A DNA stretch of 64,000 bases from positions 5,376,227 to 5,440,226 of the forward strand of contig NC_066835.1 in the NCBI RefSeq assembly GCF_001640805.2. Direction: 5' to 3'. The notes beneath the pieces were generated by a model. That model was given only the letters and a program-made list of their open reading frames with translations. It was not told the origin of the DNA and made no database searches. Origin of the DNA: Lates calcarifer (lineage: Eukaryota > Chordata > Actinopteri > Centropomidae). Both the position numbers and the translations under genes were made by a program. Shown here in pieces: positions 62,447 through 64,000 of this stretch (its first letter is position 1; the number at the start of each line of letters is the position of its first letter).

Positions 62447-64000
62447 TTATACCTTGTCTGTCTGTCTGAGTGCACTCTTCTCAATGAAGATTTTAGGCAA
62501 AGACTCAACTGCCTCTGCTATAGTAGTGAAATGCTTGGACGCTGTTAATGAAGTTATTCAGTGTGGTTAGCTGGATGCAGTTCCCACAGTTACAGGCAGA
62601 GAGCAGCAGTGTCCTGCAGAAGTGTTTTGTTCAAACAAAGAGAGTGAAAAGCTCCTTGGTACAGAAATAAAAGCCAAGTTTCGGACTCTGTTCCCGCTGA
62701 ACAGACCAAAGCCAGTTGTTTTGAATCTGACACTAAAGACTTTTTATTAAAACATGGCATTGGTTTGAACCATGAAACCTGGCAGATTAATATCACAGTA
62801 CATCTAGTGTTTGCCATCTGTGCTGTTATTGTCTACATGAGCAGGATTTATTTCTTTCCTACATGAATAGCTGATTGCTTGTGGTTGCAGTGCTCTCATC
62901 AATAAGTAGGCAAGATAAGTGATGTATCTGCTGTTTACTGTAAGGAGCACTGAGGGAACCTTAGCATTCCTTGTGCATGCCCCCCCACCCCCCAACACAC
63001 ACACACACACACACACAGTCTACGCTGTAGAGTCTCGCTCTGCCAAGCCTGGAAGACATCAGGAAGGAGCCAGCCTGATAAGACACAGCAGCGCGGAACA
63101 ATACATGTTTGAAGAAGATCATATATATATTTCATCAGGCTTATTCTCCATAGACCTCTGCATGCCAAATTGGCCTGCGCTTGGCTCTGGCTCCAGACAG
63201 CACTAGCCTGTTCTGTCCCCAGTGATGCAGCCAGTGGAACTGCATTTTCCACACCATGGAGCTCAGGTTGGGAAGAGTAGTCAGGCTGATATAATTGGCC
63301 CTGGTGACTCCTGGAAGTGAGGCTTATGCTGTAGTTAACCTCATCCATAGTCAGACCACTTTGGATGATTGAAGGGGAGAGAGGTGCATTGTTAAAATGA
63401 GGCAGGCGAGCCGGGTCAGTGTCAGTGAGCTGACTGGTTGGTCTTGCGGTTGGTAAGTCTGAGTGGTTCAGAGGTGGTGGTTGGTTGAGTTGGAGGCATT
63501 GCCAGGGGCAAAATCTTCAGATGAAACTGAGCATATGAATTGTGCTGAATTAAACAGCACTGCATTTTTGCGCTGGGTTTAACTGCACTCTTTAATTATT
63601 CACTGCCCTTAAATGCATCAGCCAGCATAATCTAATGTTCTTTAATACCATAAATATCCAGTAACTCCAGATCATAAAGGTGGATCTAACCAATTTGCAG
63701 ACGGTCTCATTCATGGGTTCAACCTTAAAACTGTCAGATCACCACTAGCCAATTGTCTATGGCTAGATCCAGTTATCCACTTCTTCTGCATAATATTAAA
63801 TAATAATTGCAAATACAACTCTTAAGCATAATGCAACCTGCACTGCTGGGGCAGAACATTCATACAAAGACAAGCTCAAACGAGACTGTAATCATATTGA
63901 AAATCTCCTCTCCACTGAGCCACACAATAGATAATGGAGTTAAATGCCATTGAATTCCTTAACACGGCGCCCATCCACAACAATCACTCACTCTACACAA
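62447..64000. other. Downstream flank of ndufs6, no gene recognised
   Basis: Contains a short CA repeat with a C-run (about 62,980-63,018) and otherwise ordinary non-coding sequence. Open frames on either strand show no protein-like composition. Confidence 0.6.

Noticed and set aside
1..64000. Search for tRNA, rRNA, CRISPR arrays, phage or bacterial-type operons
   Set aside because: None seen; the window is vertebrate nuclear DNA with spliced genes and eukaryotic repeats.

Overview
This is a gene-sparse stretch of a vertebrate nuclear genome, almost certainly from a ray-finned (teleost) fish. The genes are split by introns with GT/AG borders. The four recognisable proteins are vertebrate proteins with fish-like residues. 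The spacer DNA is full of CA/GT and GA microsatellites, foldback (MITE-like) elements and SINE/LINE fragments of kinds that are common in teleosts. No prokaryotic, viral or plasmid genes, CRISPR array, rRNA or tRNA gene was seen.

Layout. Positions 1-18,500 hold no gene I can support, only simple repeats, foldback elements, a degenerate tandem array and a small local duplication. Positions 18,580-24,030 (+) hold a neurensin-1 gene (nrsn1): a probable non-coding first exon in a CpG-rich patch and three coding exons encoding a 208-residue two-pass membrane protein. Positions 24,030-39,880 are non-coding and repeat-rich. Positions 39,887-56,212 (-) hold the whole coding region of lpcat1 (lysophosphatidylcholine acyltransferase 1) in 14 exons. 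Positions 58,760-59,142 (-) hold mrpl36, a mitochondrial large-ribosomal-subunit protein. Positions 60,341-62,393 (+) hold ndufs6, a zinc-binding accessory subunit of respiratory complex I, in four exons. mrpl36 and ndufs6 are head to head about 1.2 kb apart, as in mammals, which suggests a shared promoter region. The rest of the window is non-coding.

lpcat1, mrpl36 and ndufs6 keep the neighbourhood they have on human 5p15.33. nrsn1 lies on human 6p22, so its place beside lpcat1 reflects a different chromosomal history. There is no operon-like cooperation; the only functional link is that mrpl36 and ndufs6 both serve mitochondria.

I found no new biological system. The points most worth checking are: an apparent one-base insertion in the highly conserved exon 4 of lpcat1; two apparent frame changes in mrpl36 (sequence errors or real lesions); two orphan reading frames that look coding (57,330-57,602 minus; 59,808-60,079 plus); and simple repeats that form the pyrimidine tracts of two constitutive splice acceptors.
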